64,000 nucleotides of DNA from Psychrosphaera haliotis (GCF_039523615.1 NZ_BAAAFQ010000001.1:62001-126000); one strand, 5' to 3'. Positions 33,051-41,902 are shown, counted from the first letter of the stretch. Numbers and translations are program-made. Notes: generated by a model from the letters alone, not told the origin.

Positions 33051-34310
33051 TTGTTTTAGCTCGTTGTTTGTAATAACAAATGGCGGCATGACATATATCA
33101 ACTTACCAAACGGGCGAACCCAAACGCCATTGGCAACAAACTGCTTTTGAATACTAGGAACATCTACGTTCTCTGACATTTCTATCACGCCAATAGCACC
33201 AAACACTCGCACGTCGGTAACGCGTTGCCAATTACTTGCAGGCTTAAGTTCTTGTTTTAAAATGAGTTCAATGTTTTTTACTTGATCTTCCCATTGTCCG
33301 GTTTTTAAAAGCTCCATACTGGCATTAGCGGCTGCGCAGGCGAGCGGGTTTCCCATAAAAGTAGGACCGTGCATTAATACACCAGCTCGACTTTCACTGA
33401 TTGTAGTTGCTACATGACTCGTACAAATTGTTGCAGCTAAAGTCATATAACCACCGGTAATAGCTTTACCAATACATAAAATGTCGGGGGTAATTTCTGC
33501 ATGTTCACAGGCAAACATTTTACCTGTTCTACCAAAACCGGTTGCTATCTCATCGGCAATTAGTAAAACGTCATACTTTTCGCAAATTAACTTAGCCCCT
33601 TTCAAAAACTCAGGGTGATAAAAGCGCATTCCACCAGCACCTTGCACTATGGGTTCTAGTATAAATGCCGCAATGGTATCGCCTCGGCACGCCAAAGTGT
33701 CTTCTAATTCCTCAAGTTCTTTTGGATTAAACTCATCATTTGGTGTTGAAACGGGGGCTTCAATAAAGAAGTTTTCAGGCATCATACCCGCATATAAACT
33801 ATGCATTGAGTTCACTGGATCACATACAGCCATGGCCCCAAAAGTATCACCATGATATCCGTTTTTAATAGTTACAAACTTGTTTTTACCAAGATGTCCT
33901 TTGCCAAGTTGGTATTGAATTGCCATTTTTAAGGCAACCTCAACAGAGACTGAGCCGCTATCCGCTAGAAAAACTCTATCCAAACCTTCAGGTGTTAAGT
34001 CAACGAGGTGTTTGGCCAAGTTTATGGCTGGCTCATGTGTTAACCCGCCAAACATGACATGACTCATTTTTTTAAGCTGTAACTCAATTGCGTTATTAAT
34101 TTTAGCATTGTTATAACCGTGTATAACGGACCACCAAGAGGACATTCCATCAATGAGTTCAGAGCCATCTTCTAGTTTTATATACACACCATTTGCTGAT
34201 TGCACTGGATAACAAGGCAAAGGTTCTTTTAAAGAAGTGTATGGATGCCAAAGGTGATTTTTATCAAATTCAGTATCGATAGTGGTATGAGGAGTGTTAT
34301 TTTTGTTCAT
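33012..34310 (-). CDS. bioA: Adenosylmethionine-8-amino-7-oxononanoate aminotransferase
   Basis: Biotin pathway: transfers the amino group of S-adenosylmethionine to 8-amino-7-oxononanoate, giving 7,8-diaminopelargonate. A 432-residue class III PLP aminotransferase. The PLP Lys is Lys282 in CIGKAITGGYMTLAA. LLIADEIATGFGRTG holds the Asp that contacts the cofactor. The N-terminal HLWHPYTS and GMSSWWSVIHGYN are BioA-specific. It is divergent from bioBFCD across a 124-base control region, the classic arrangement. Its 3' end overlaps the convergent kinase gene by 39 bases. Confidence 0.95.
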   Translation of the reverse strand: MNKNNTPHTTIDTEFDKNHLWHPYTSLKEPLPCYPVQSANGVYIKLEDGSELIDGMSSWWSVIHGYNNAKINNAIELQLKKMSHVMFGGLTHEPAINLAKHLVDLTPEGLDRVFLADSGSVSVEVALKMAIQYQLGKGHLGKNKFVTIKNGYHGDTFGAMAVCDPVNSMHSLYAGMMPENFFIEAPVSTPNDEFNPKELEELEDTLACRGDTIAAFILEPIVQGAGGMRFYHPEFLKGAKLICEKYDVLLIADEIATGFGRTGKMFACEHAEITPDILCIGKAITGGYMTLAATICTSHVATTISESRAGVLMHGPTFMGNPLACAAANASMELLKTGQWEDQVKNIELILKQELKPASNWQRVTDVRVFGAIGVIEMSENVDVPSIQKQFVANGVWVRPFGKLIYVMPPFVITNNELKQLIHGMLKVVKSL

Positions 34311-34312
34311 AT

Positions 34313-34385
34313 TATGACCGTTAGTAAACTTTAAAGCTAAAGCTAAATTGACAAGGCAAGGGCGGAGGATAGACTAACGGGCATA
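34313..34385. promoter_or_regulatory. Divergent bio control region with candidate BirA operator
   Basis: TAGTAAACT (34322-34330) and AATTGACAA (34346-34354) are separated by 15 bases. They resemble the biotin operator halves TTGTAAACC and GGTTTACAA at about 7/9 and 6/9 positions, with the right spacing. In addition a 13-bp inverted repeat with one mismatch, TATGACCGTTAGT (34313-34325) and ACTAACGGGCATA (34373-34385), brackets the region. BirA control is inferred from the family, not shown. Confidence 0.45.
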
Positions 34386-34434
34386 TTAAAAACAATAAAA
34401 ATATTAAAGAGAATACTCTTAATCAAGGCACTTT

Positions 34435-35481
34435 ATGAAAGCAGAAATCAGGCACAATTGGACCCACAGCGAAGTTAAAGCATTATTTGATATGCCTTTT
34501 AATGACTTAATGTTTAAAGCTCAAACTATTCATCGTGAGCATTTCGATCCTAATTATGTTCAAGTCAGCACATTGTTATCTATTAAAACGGGTGCATGCC
34601 CCGAAGACTGCAAGTATTGCCCGCAAAGTGCTCGGTACTCTACCGGACTTGAAAAAGAACGCTTAATGGAAGTAGAAAAAGTATTGTTACGAGCTAAGGA
34701 AGCGAAAGAAATTGGTTCTTCTCGTTTCTGCATGGGCGCAGCTTGGAGAAACCCAAAAGATAGAGACATGCCTTATGTAATTGAAATGATCAAAGGTGTA
34801 AAAAAGCTAGGGTTAGAAACCTGTATGACGCTTGGTATGTTAAGCAAAGAACAAGCATTGGCGTTAAAGGAAGCTGGGTTAGATTACTATAATCACAACT
34901 TAGATACTTCTCCTGAGTACTATGGTGACATTATTACCACGCGTACTTATGAAGACAGGTTGTCCACGCTTGATAATGTTCGCTCTGCGGGCATGAATGT
35001 ATGCTCTGGTGGTATTGTGGGTTTAGGCGAAAGTGAGAAAGACAGACATGGCTTGCTGATGGCCTTGGCGAACTTACCGCATCATCCAGAAAGTGTTCCT
35101 ATTAATATGCTGGTTAAAGTAAAAGGCACACCGCTTGATAATGTTGAAGACTTAGACTCTTTTGAATTTATAAGAACTATAGCCGTTGCACGTATTTTAA
35201 TGCCGAAGTCCTTTGTTCGTTTGTCAGCGGGCAGAGAAGGGATGAATGAACAGATGCAAGCTATGTGCTTTATGGCTGGCGCCAATTCAATTTTTTATGG
35301 CTGTAAACTATTAACCACTTCAAACCCAGATGAACATTTTGATAAAAAGCTATTTGCTAAACTTGGTTTAAATTCAGAGCAGACAAAAGACTATTCGGAT
35401 GAAACAAAAGAAGCGGCGTTGTTTGAGCAATTAAAAGATCAGCAACAGCCAGAAAAAGAACTGTTTTTTGAAGCTAAGTAG
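34435..35481 (+). CDS. bioB: Biotin synthase
   Basis: A radical-SAM enzyme that inserts sulfur into dethiobiotin as the last step of biotin synthesis. A 348-residue protein. The radical-SAM cluster is bound by Cys55, Cys59 and Cys62 in GACPEDCKYC. The auxiliary 2Fe-2S ligands appear in SRFCMGAAW, LETCMTLG and MNVCSGG, with Arg in FVRLSAGR. All needed residues are present. It is the first gene of bioBFCD; bioF begins five bases after the stop. Confidence 0.97.
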   Translation: MKAEIRHNWTHSEVKALFDMPFNDLMFKAQTIHREHFDPNYVQVSTLLSIKTGACPEDCKYCPQSARYSTGLEKERLMEVEKVLLRAKEAKEIGSSRFCMGAAWRNPKDRDMPYVIEMIKGVKKLGLETCMTLGMLSKEQALALKEAGLDYYNHNLDTSPEYYGDIITTRTYEDRLSTLDNVRSAGMNVCSGGIVGLGESEKDRHGLLMALANLPHHPESVPINMLVKVKGTPLDNVEDLDSFEFIRTIAVARILMPKSFVRLSAGREGMNEQMQAMCFMAGANSIFYGCKLLTTSNPDEHFDKKLFAKLGLNSEQTKDYSDETKEAALFEQLKDQQQPEKELFFEAK

Positions 35482-35486
35482 CAAGC

Positions 35487-36815
35487 ATGACAGGCTTTGA
35501 ATCGTTTGTCTCTGAGGCATTAGCAAAGCAGGGCAATTCAAACTTGTTGCGTGTTAGTAATGAGTTTGAACAAGTATCTGCTACAAAACTTGTGTTCGAT
35601 GGTAAGTCTTATATCAATTTCTCTAGTAATGACTATTTAGGTCTTGCTAGTGACTTTGATATTACTGAATTCACTAATTGGCTTAGTGGCGGGCAAAGTC
35701 ACGCTAAGCCTGTTGTTAGTAGCGGCGCAATGGCTAGTCCTTTAGTAACAGGCAATAGTCAGCATCACAAACAGTTGATTAATGATCTACTAAAAGCAAT
35801 TGATGCACCTAGTTCATTTAGCGGCATACTGTTTGGCTCTGGGTTTAGCGCAAATCAAGGCGTTCTTAACGCTTTGTTTAAACATAAATCGAAGGAGCAG
35901 TTTGTTTATCAGGACAAACTAAATCATGCTTCATTATTAGATGCAGGCACAAAACTTCAAGCTGCCGGCCATTTAGTCCAAAAGCGTTTTAAACATAATG
36001 ATGTCAAACATCTTAGCCAACTGATTAAACCAGATCCAAGTTTAAATCAACTTGTAGTAACAGAAAGTGTTTTCAGTATGGATGGTGATAAGTCGCCGAT
36101 TAAAGACTTGTCTGCGCTAGCAAGGCAGGCTGGGTCGTTGTTCATGGTTGATGATGCGCATGGATTTGGTTTATCAGCGTTAGCAAAGGGCGTAACTGAT
36201 ATTGATTTAAATGACGTTGATATATACCTAGTGACCTTTGGGAAAGCATTGGGAGCCCAAGGAGCTGCGTTATTTGCTTGCCGTTCGATAATTGATTTCC
36301 TTACTAACTTCAGTAAAGAGTACATATACTCTACTCATCTTTCACCCATTCAATGTGAAACCGTGAGATTCAATTTATCTAAGCTGGTTGCTGCAAAATC
36401 AGAACAATTTTCTGAGCAAGGTTTAGAAGGTAATGAGCAGATTAAGCCAAAAAGTTGTTGTCTTCAGTTAGCTAACAATATTGCTTATTTTAGAAAAATA
36501 GCAAAGGCAAATGATCTTCCTTTATTCTCAAGTGACACTGCAATTCAGCCAATTATGATAGGTGATGCACAAACCACAATTGAAGTAGCGAATGATTTAA
36601 AAGCTCGTGGGTTTTGGGTGTCTGCCATCAGGCCTCCAACGGTTAAAAAAGGTCAATCAAGGTTACGTGTTACTATTACTTCTAAACATACACTCAATGA
36701 AATCAATGAGTTGGTGGTGATTTTAAATTCGGCATTGCAAAACAGATTATTAAACTTAGGTTTGGAAAATAGCATAAAAAGAACGAGCGAAACGGTGAGT
36801 TTAAATCATGAATAA
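35487..36815 (+). CDS. bioF: 8-amino-7-oxononanoate synthase
   Basis: Condenses pimeloyl-ACP (or -CoA) with alanine by a PLP-dependent decarboxylative reaction. The PLP Lys is Lys253 in VTFGKALGAQGA, and the Asp/His pair is in FMVDDAHGFG. NFSSNDYLGLA near residue 45 is the usual BioF opening. At 442 residues it is about 55 longer than E. coli BioF. Part of the excess is a hydrophilic segment near residues 305-325, and there is an additional C-terminal tail. It overlaps bioC by eight bases, so expression is coupled. Confidence 0.94.
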   Translation: MTGFESFVSEALAKQGNSNLLRVSNEFEQVSATKLVFDGKSYINFSSNDYLGLASDFDITEFTNWLSGGQSHAKPVVSSGAMASPLVTGNSQHHKQLINDLLKAIDAPSSFSGILFGSGFSANQGVLNALFKHKSKEQFVYQDKLNHASLLDAGTKLQAAGHLVQKRFKHNDVKHLSQLIKPDPSLNQLVVTESVFSMDGDKSPIKDLSALARQAGSLFMVDDAHGFGLSALAKGVTDIDLNDVDIYLVTFGKALGAQGAALFACRSIIDFLTNFSKEYIYSTHLSPIQCETVRFNLSKLVAAKSEQFSEQGLEGNEQIKPKSCCLQLANNIAYFRKIAKANDLPLFSSDTAIQPIMIGDAQTTIEVANDLKARGFWVSAIRPPTVKKGQSRLRVTITSKHTLNEINELVVILNSALQNRLLNLGLENSIKRTSETVSLNHE

Positions 36816-37659
36816 ACTAAAGTTGGACTTAACTAACTCTAGTTTGAATGCTGAGAGTGTTAAGCAAACAAACCAAAGCGCAGTGAAACGTTTTGAACAG
36901 TCGGCATCAACGTACAAGCAAAAAGCTAGACTACAGAAAGACACCGGGCGATTACTATTAAAGCTAATTGATGAAGCACTAGTTAAATCCCAAGACTCAA
37001 AACCCTTTCCTTTGTTAATGCCAGATTTTGGTTTAGATTTAGGGTGCGGACCTGGTTTGTTTACCAATGAACTAGCAAAAAGGTGTCATTACCTTACAAG
37101 CTCTGATTTAAGTATGGCCATGCTTCATAGTAATGATAACGACGCGGGAAAAGTGTGCTCAGACAGTCATTCTTTGCCGTTTCAAACAAATTCAATCGAC
37201 TGGTGTTATTCAAGTTTAATGGTTCAGTGGTGTGATTTTGAATCTGTAGTAAGGGAAGCGCTAAGAGTAGTCAAACCAGGTGGGGTTGTTGCTATTGCCA
37301 CATTGTTACCAGGTAGTCTTTTTGAGTTAGAGTCTGCATGGAAAGAAGTAGATAGTGACCAACATATTCACCAGTATCAAACCGAGTTTGAATTAAAACA
37401 GACGTTAAGTAGCCTAGATTTTAATAAGCTCTCAACGTCAAAAAAAGACTTTATATATTGGTATAAAGATGCAATGGCATTAGCGAAAGAGCTTAAGTCA
37501 TTGGGCGCAAATTTTGTGAAGCAACGCTCTAATAAAGGGTTGGTTAGTTTAAACAAATGGCGAGATATGGAATGTAACTATAAGCGTCTTTTCTTTAATT
37601 CAGAAAAGCAGGCACTGCCCGCAACATATTGTGTGCAAACCATTGTCATCACTAAATAA
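36808..37659 (+). CDS. bioC: Malonyl-ACP O-methyltransferase
   Basis: Methylates malonyl-ACP to disguise it as a fatty-acid primer and so starts pimelate synthesis. The 283-residue SAM methyltransferase has motif I GLDLGCGPGLFTNELA near residue 75, a downstream acidic SSDLSMAML, and LRVVKPGGVVAIATLLPGS. The N-terminal RFEQSASTYKQKARLQ is characteristic of BioC. No bioH is in the window, so the esterase step is encoded elsewhere. The start ATG at 36808 lies inside bioF. Confidence 0.92.
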   Translation: MNKLKLDLTNSSLNAESVKQTNQSAVKRFEQSASTYKQKARLQKDTGRLLLKLIDEALVKSQDSKPFPLLMPDFGLDLGCGPGLFTNELAKRCHYLTSSDLSMAMLHSNDNDAGKVCSDSHSLPFQTNSIDWCYSSLMVQWCDFESVVREALRVVKPGGVVAIATLLPGSLFELESAWKEVDSDQHIHQYQTEFELKQTLSSLDFNKLSTSKKDFIYWYKDAMALAKELKSLGANFVKQRSNKGLVSLNKWRDMECNYKRLFFNSEKQALPATYCVQTIVITK

Positions 37660-37694
37660 CTATCTTGTTAAGTCGCAGTAAATTCGGAAGTTAA

Positions 37695-38393
37695 ATGAGT
37701 AAACTAGTTAAAAATATACAGAACCTAACCGAATACGAATCTCTATTTATCACGGGCACCGACACGGAAATAGGGAAAACGTATTGCACCTCTTTGTTAT
37801 TGAGGTTCATGATGAAAATGGACATAGATGTAAATCCATTTAAACCTATTGCTGCAGGTACGGAAGCTCATCTGCTGGATGATGAGGGTAATTCGGTAAA
37901 TGAAGACACTTTTCGCCTCTGGCAGGCAAGTAATAAGCGGTTTACCATGAACCAAATTAATCCAATTTTATATGATCAACCTATAGCACCGCATATTGCT
38001 GCAGACTTAGAATGCGACGAGTTAAGTCAAAAAAGGCTAGATGCACTTTTACCTGAAGCTTTAAATCTAGCTGAACTGACCTTAATTGAAGGTGCAGGAG
38101 GGTGGCATTTACCGCTTAATAATGAAGAGTTGTTGTCGCAGTGGGTAGCCAAACATAAAATTCCAGTGATAATGGTGGTTGGTGTTAGGTTAGGTTGTTT
38201 AAATCATGCCCTATTAACTGCTCAAGCGATTACATCAACGGGTTGTGAAATTGTTGGATGGGTAGCAAATTACATTGAAGGTAAAAATGACATCCATATA
38301 AAAAATGTAGACTACTTAAAACAAAAGTTACTAGTTAACTACGGCGCTGAATGCCTGTTTGAAGTAGATAAAAACCAAACATCTCTAGGCTAA
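37695..38393 (+). CDS. bioD: Dethiobiotin synthetase
   Basis: ATP-dependent carboxylation and ring closure of 7,8-diaminopelargonate. A 232-residue P-loop protein with ITGTDTEIGKTYCTSLL (Walker A-like), FKPIAAG, LIEGAGGWHLPL and VVGVRLGCLNHALLTAQAI, all BioD blocks. It is the last gene of bioBFCD, with a 35-base gap after bioC. No clear terminator separates it from the convergent DUF2897 gene. Confidence 0.94.
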   Translation: MSKLVKNIQNLTEYESLFITGTDTEIGKTYCTSLLLRFMMKMDIDVNPFKPIAAGTEAHLLDDEGNSVNEDTFRLWQASNKRFTMNQINPILYDQPIAPHIAADLECDELSQKRLDALLPEALNLAELTLIEGAGGWHLPLNNEELLSQWVAKHKIPVIMVVGVRLGCLNHALLTAQAITSTGCEIVGWVANYIEGKNDIHIKNVDYLKQKLLVNYGAECLFEVDKNQTSLG

Positions 38394-38421
38394 AATAAAG
38401 CTTCTAAGTAACTGAATATTT

Positions 38422-38598
38422 CTAGGTGTCTGATTTGTCTTGGACGCCTTCACGTGTTTTGAGAGTCTCTTTTGCTTTCTCTATTGGATCTTGATTAACA
38501 TTTTTAAGTGACATTTTTGCCGAGTACTTTAATAACATGATGTTGCTCACGATAACGCCAAGTACAACAACAATAATAAACAGTGCAGTCCAGTTCAT
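38422..38598 (-). CDS. DUF2897 small membrane protein
   Basis: A 58-residue frame from ATG 38598 to TAG 38422. It starts MNWTALFIIVVVLGVIVSN, one N-terminal membrane helix (about residues 5-24). A charged cytoplasmic tail follows (MSLKNVNQDPIEKAKETLKT). Length and layout match the DUF2897 family of small proteins. The function is unknown. It follows the M15 peptidase gene on the same strand by 52 bases and may belong to the ACT-EIIA-yffB-dapE unit. Confidence 0.78.
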   Translation of the reverse strand: MNWTALFIIVVVLGVIVSNIMLLKYSAKMSLKNVNQDPIEKAKETLKTREGVQDKSDT

Positions 38599-38650
38599 TA
38601 AGATTTTCCATTTTTAGGTTAAGTTTAAAATATACGCTTTGGTAGAGGCT

Positions 38651-39322
38651 TTACAAAGCGTTAAATACGTATTTGGATAGTATCGAATCTAAATTGTGCG
38701 CAACCTCTTCAGCGCCTAACACTTGCTGTTCTTTAAGAATATTAGCAAAGGCGGCTGGGACTATCGTAGTTAATCTATTTTGAAACGAAACGGCTACTTT
38801 GCTATGAGAAAGATGCCAAGGTTCTCTAGCTATGCCGCCATTGTATACCGCATAAGGAGCGTCAAAACCAAACTGATTCATATTCTGTTTGAGCCATTCA
38901 GATAAGCCAGAGCAGGGACCGTTATTAATATACTCATGTTCTTCCAGCTTTAACTGATAGTTTTCTGGAAGGCCTGCTGCGTCATAAAAATCAAAGTCGG
39001 TACCCCAATGGTGTCGGCTAAGACCGGGCAAGGCAGAGAAGGTTAAAATCGATATTATTTTTTCTTCATTTGTTAAAGCATCAATATCAATGATGTTGCC
39101 AGAGAGATCTAAAACAGGGCGTTGACCACTGAACTTGTTGTTCCAGATCATTTTCTGTCTTGTGAAATCCCTAAAGCCTGAAGCGACCTGCAAATCGAAT
39201 CCCGCGGCGGTCGCAGCCCTTTGCATCGCTTCAAAGTCACTAATTATATCTTTGTGTAGGCGCTGGCCTGAGGGCAAAACAGCTAAGTGTCGTTCCGTCA
39301 GGCCGAGTAACTCTTCTATCAC
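38651..39322 (-). CDS. M15-family D-alanyl-D-alanine carboxypeptidase-like protein
   Basis: A VanY/M15-type zinc peptidase that would trim D-Ala from peptidoglycan peptides. Zinc and catalytic residues are visible in GLSRHHWGTDFDF (His, Asp) and AREPWHLSH (Glu, His). SGFRDFTRQKMIWN is the usual substrate-pocket region. I choose GTG at 39322 because it overlaps the dapE stop as GTGA; a TTG at 39331 is also in frame. The product is about 223 residues, with no evident signal peptide, so a cytoplasmic recycling role or an unrecognised export route is possible. The dapE coupling fits a diaminopimelate/cell-wall theme. Confidence 0.85.
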   Translation of the reverse strand: MIEELLGLTERHLAVLPSGQRLHKDIISDFEAMQRAATAAGFDLQVASGFRDFTRQKMIWNNKFSGQRPVLDLSGNIIDIDALTNEEKIISILTFSALPGLSRHHWGTDFDFYDAAGLPENYQLKLEEHEYINNGPCSGLSEWLKQNMNQFGFDAPYAVYNGGIAREPWHLSHSKVAVSFQNRLTTIVPAAFANILKEQQVLGAEEVAHNLDSILSKYVFNAL

Positions 39323-40455
39323 GTTAAACAACCAATAAGTGTGTTGTAATACATATCCGTTAAAAGTTCTAAATCACGCATTTTTATGCATTCATTCACT
39401 TTATGGATAGTGGCATTGCACGGACCTAGTTCAATAACTTGGGCGCCAGTTGGTGCTATAAATCGGCCGTCAGACGTACCACCAGATGTAGAAAGAACGG
39501 CAGGCTTGCCAACTACCTTAGTAATCGCTTCATTAACAGAATCAAGCAAGGTGCCTTCATCGGTTAAAAACGGCTGACCATTATGTATCCATTCAATATC
39601 ATACTCAAAGTCGTGTTCGCTTAGCATTTTCTCGACTTCCGCTATGAGAAACATATCCGTGACTTCCGTTGAGTAACGAAAGTTAAATTGAACTGTCATT
39701 GTTCTGGGTACAACATTACCAGCACCGGTGCCGCCATTAATATTGGAAATCTGCATAGAAGTGGGAGGGAAAAACTCGTTGCCTTCATCCCATGTTGCTT
39801 GAGCCAATTCGGCTAAAAACGGAGCGGCAGCGTGAATTGGATTATTTGCTAGGTGAGGGTAGGCAACGTGACCTTGTATGCCTTTTACCGTTAACGTTCC
39901 GGTCAAAGATCCTCTGCGACCATTTTTAACAATATCACCCACTTCATTGGTGCTTGATGGTTCACCAACAATACAGTAATCAATTTTTTCGTTGCGAGCT
40001 TCTAAAGTATCAATAACTCTAGTTGTGCCATTTATGAACGGGCCTTCTTCATCGCTGGTAATCAAAAAGGCAATACTACCTTTGTGTTCTGGATAGTCTT
40101 TAACAAAGCGATGAGTTGCTACAAGCATAGCCGCTAAGCTACCTTTCATATCTGCAGCACCTCGGCCATGAAGAAACCCATCAATTTCTGTCGGCTCAAA
40201 AGGAGGCGTTTGCCAGTGACTTACATCACCCGTTGGCACAACATCAGTATGACCGGCAAAACAAAATACTGGGCTTTGATTACCTTTACGCGCCCACATG
40301 TTCTGGGTATCAACAAAAAAGAGTGATTCAATATCAAACCCTAAAGGTGACAAATACTCAGACATAAGTGTTTGGCAACCCTCATCGTGAGGCGTTACTG
40401 ACGGACGAGATATTAACTCTTTAGCCAATCGAATAGTTTCATGTTCTATTGTCAT
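39319..40455 (-). CDS. dapE: Succinyl-diaminopimelate desuccinylase
   Basis: Releases LL-diaminopimelate from the N-succinyl form in lysine and peptidoglycan synthesis. A 378-residue M20 di-zinc enzyme: FAGHTDVVPTGD (His, Asp ligands), GRGAADMKGSLAA (bridging Asp), TSDEEGP (general base Glu and ligand Glu), VGEPSS (ligand) and NATIHKVNE near the end (last His). The length equals the E. coli protein. It follows yffB by five bases, the same gene pair as in E. coli, and is coupled to the M15 peptidase gene. Confidence 0.96.
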   Translation of the reverse strand: MTIEHETIRLAKELISRPSVTPHDEGCQTLMSEYLSPLGFDIESLFFVDTQNMWARKGNQSPVFCFAGHTDVVPTGDVSHWQTPPFEPTEIDGFLHGRGAADMKGSLAAMLVATHRFVKDYPEHKGSIAFLITSDEEGPFINGTTRVIDTLEARNEKIDYCIVGEPSSTNEVGDIVKNGRRGSLTGTLTVKGIQGHVAYPHLANNPIHAAAPFLAELAQATWDEGNEFFPPTSMQISNINGGTGAGNVVPRTMTVQFNFRYSTEVTDMFLIAEVEKMLSEHDFEYDIEWIHNGQPFLTDEGTLLDSVNEAITKVVGKPAVLSTSGGTSDGRFIAPTGAQVIELGPCNATIHKVNECIKMRDLELLTDMYYNTLIGCLT

Positions 40456-40460
40456 TGTTA

Positions 40461-40817
40461 CTAAGCCTTAAAAACGTCTTGGTACTGTGCGTCTTTAAAA
40501 CCCAAGTGATAATGTTGGCCGTCTATAATAACAATAGGGCGTTTAATCATTGCAGGTTGTTCCACCATTTTGTCGATGGCTAGCGATTTAGTAAGGTTAT
40601 TTTTAACTTCGTCTTCAAGTTGACGATATGTGGTGCCACGTTTGTTTAACACCAATTCCCAATCTAAATGTTCAACAACAGACTCTAACCATGGCTTATC
40701 AATACCATCTACTCTGTAGTCGTGAAAGGTATAGTTAATATTGTTAGCTTCTAACCATTTTTTTGCTTTTTTAATGGTGTCACAGTTTTTTATGCCGTAC
40801 ATAATGACATTGTTCAT
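40461..40817 (-). CDS. yffB: ArsC/Spx-family protein YffB
   Basis: A 118-residue thioredoxin-fold protein of the ArsC/Spx superfamily. It starts MNNVIMYGIKNCDTIKKAKK, with one redox-capable Cys12 rather than a CXXC pair. The block LNKRGTTYRQL is typical of the group and IKRPIVIIDGQHYHLGF is YffB-like. The biochemical role of YffB is not settled. It sits directly upstream of dapE, a pairing conserved in gammaproteobacteria. Confidence 0.9.
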   Translation of the reverse strand: MNNVIMYGIKNCDTIKKAKKWLEANNINYTFHDYRVDGIDKPWLESVVEHLDWELVLNKRGTTYRQLEDEVKNNLTKSLAIDKMVEQPAMIKRPIVIIDGQHYHLGFKDAQYQDVFKA

Positions 40818-40832
40818 AATGGTATCTACTTC

Positions 40833-41339
40833 TTATTTTTTAGGAAGTGGCACAAGACTAAAAATGATGTCTTGGTTTACTTCAACGGATTTATGTGGAA
40901 CTTGTATACGCCCAAATGGGCTACTATCAAGCAACACAAACTGTAAAATGATTGGTTTTAAATGTTGTTGTATTTTATACAGGTCAAGGTTCAGTAATGT
41001 ATCGCCAATGTTAATACGGTCACCTACTTTTACCTGACAGCCAATACCAATGCCGAGCTGCTCTATATAACAGGTTGGCAACTGAAGCAGAAATTTTAAC
41101 TTGTTTTTGGCTTGTAGTATGATTTTCCCGTGGCTCGGTTGAGTGTCTAAAACTAAACCATTGATTGGACTTACTACTTGATGACTCGAAACCGATATTT
41201 CAACACCTTCACCTAATGCGGAAAGTATTGGGTCTGACAACAATTCTACTTTACCTGATGCAGGTGTCGGGATCTTTATCCCTTTTATCTTTTCTGGGCT
41301 AGACGCTCGTGTAATTGGATTAAATCGAGTATGTGACAT
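40833..41339 (-). CDS. Degenerate PTS EIIA-Glc-like protein lacking the phospho-histidine
   Basis: A 168-residue protein from ATG 41339 (GGA site upstream). It aligns with the EIIA-Glc/Crr fold: IPTPASGKVELL, VSPINGLVLDT, CQVKVGDRINIGDTLLNLDL and LKPIILQFVL all have clear counterparts. The first active-site His is retained (His70 in PSHGK), but the phospho-accepting His is replaced by Gln86 in KFLLQLP. It therefore should not carry phosphate and may act as a binding or regulatory module. It lies between an ACT-domain gene and yffB-dapE on the same strand. No other PTS gene is in the window. Confidence 0.72.
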   Translation of the reverse strand: MSHTRFNPITRASSPEKIKGIKIPTPASGKVELLSDPILSALGEGVEISVSSHQVVSPINGLVLDTQPSHGKIILQAKNKLKFLLQLPTCYIEQLGIGIGCQVKVGDRINIGDTLLNLDLYKIQQHLKPIILQFVLLDSSPFGRIQVPHKSVEVNQDIIFSLVPLPKK

Positions 41340-41362
41340 TATAGATCCGTGATTCAATTAGC

Positions 41363-41749
41363 TTAATCAGTTAACACTTTATAACCATTTTTACGCAGTG
41401 CTTTTATAGCTTCATTTATATGCAAGGCCTTGACCATAATGTAATCGGTTTCAAACGTCGATACTGCAAATATACTTATATTGGCGTTGGCCAATACGCC
41501 AGAAATGTTGGATAAAATACCAGTTAAAGAAAATCCTAACGGGCCCAATACTTCAAGTGCTTGCCATCCCGGTTCAGCTTCTTCACTATCTATATCTATT
41601 TCAGACAAACAAACGATGGATACTTCATCGGCTGTTTTACCAATAAAAAACAGCTCAGAATCAAGCACTTGAGAGGGTATAGACTGCTCGGGTGGTAGGC
41701 TGTGAATCGTCAACTGAGCATCAAGTAATTGTAACGTTTGTTTAGGCAT
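41363..41749 (-). CDS. ACT-domain protein (CASTOR/ACT_3-like)
   Basis: A 128-residue protein. The C-terminal half, GPLGFSLTGILSNISGVLANANISIFAVSTFETDYIMVK split around residues 68-107, is an ACT fold typical of amino-acid-sensing modules. The N-terminal half, with LFFIGKTADEVSIVC, resembles the paired ACT_3-type domain. Such proteins bind amino acids and no catalytic residues are expected. It starts the minus-strand unit leading to dapE, so lysine or diaminopimelate sensing is a fair inference, not demonstrated. Confidence 0.8.
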   Translation of the reverse strand: MPKQTLQLLDAQLTIHSLPPEQSIPSQVLDSELFFIGKTADEVSIVCLSEIDIDSEEAEPGWQALEVLGPLGFSLTGILSNISGVLANANISIFAVSTFETDYIMVKALHINEAIKALRKNGYKVLTD

Positions 41750-41902
41750 AAATAGTCTATCTCTTTAACGCAATGTCAGGTCAATCTGTTGTTACAGATA
41801 CTACTATGAATATTTAAAAAGATCAGTTAGTTAAGCTCATGTTACTCACAATATCTGTGGATAACTATGTTGGTTACTCGGTTTAACTTTCGTTAAGCCT
41901 TG

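Noticed and set aside
32559..34310. P-loop kinase as an extra biotin-pathway gene
   Set aside because: It is convergent with bioA and has no BioD, BioH or BirA features.
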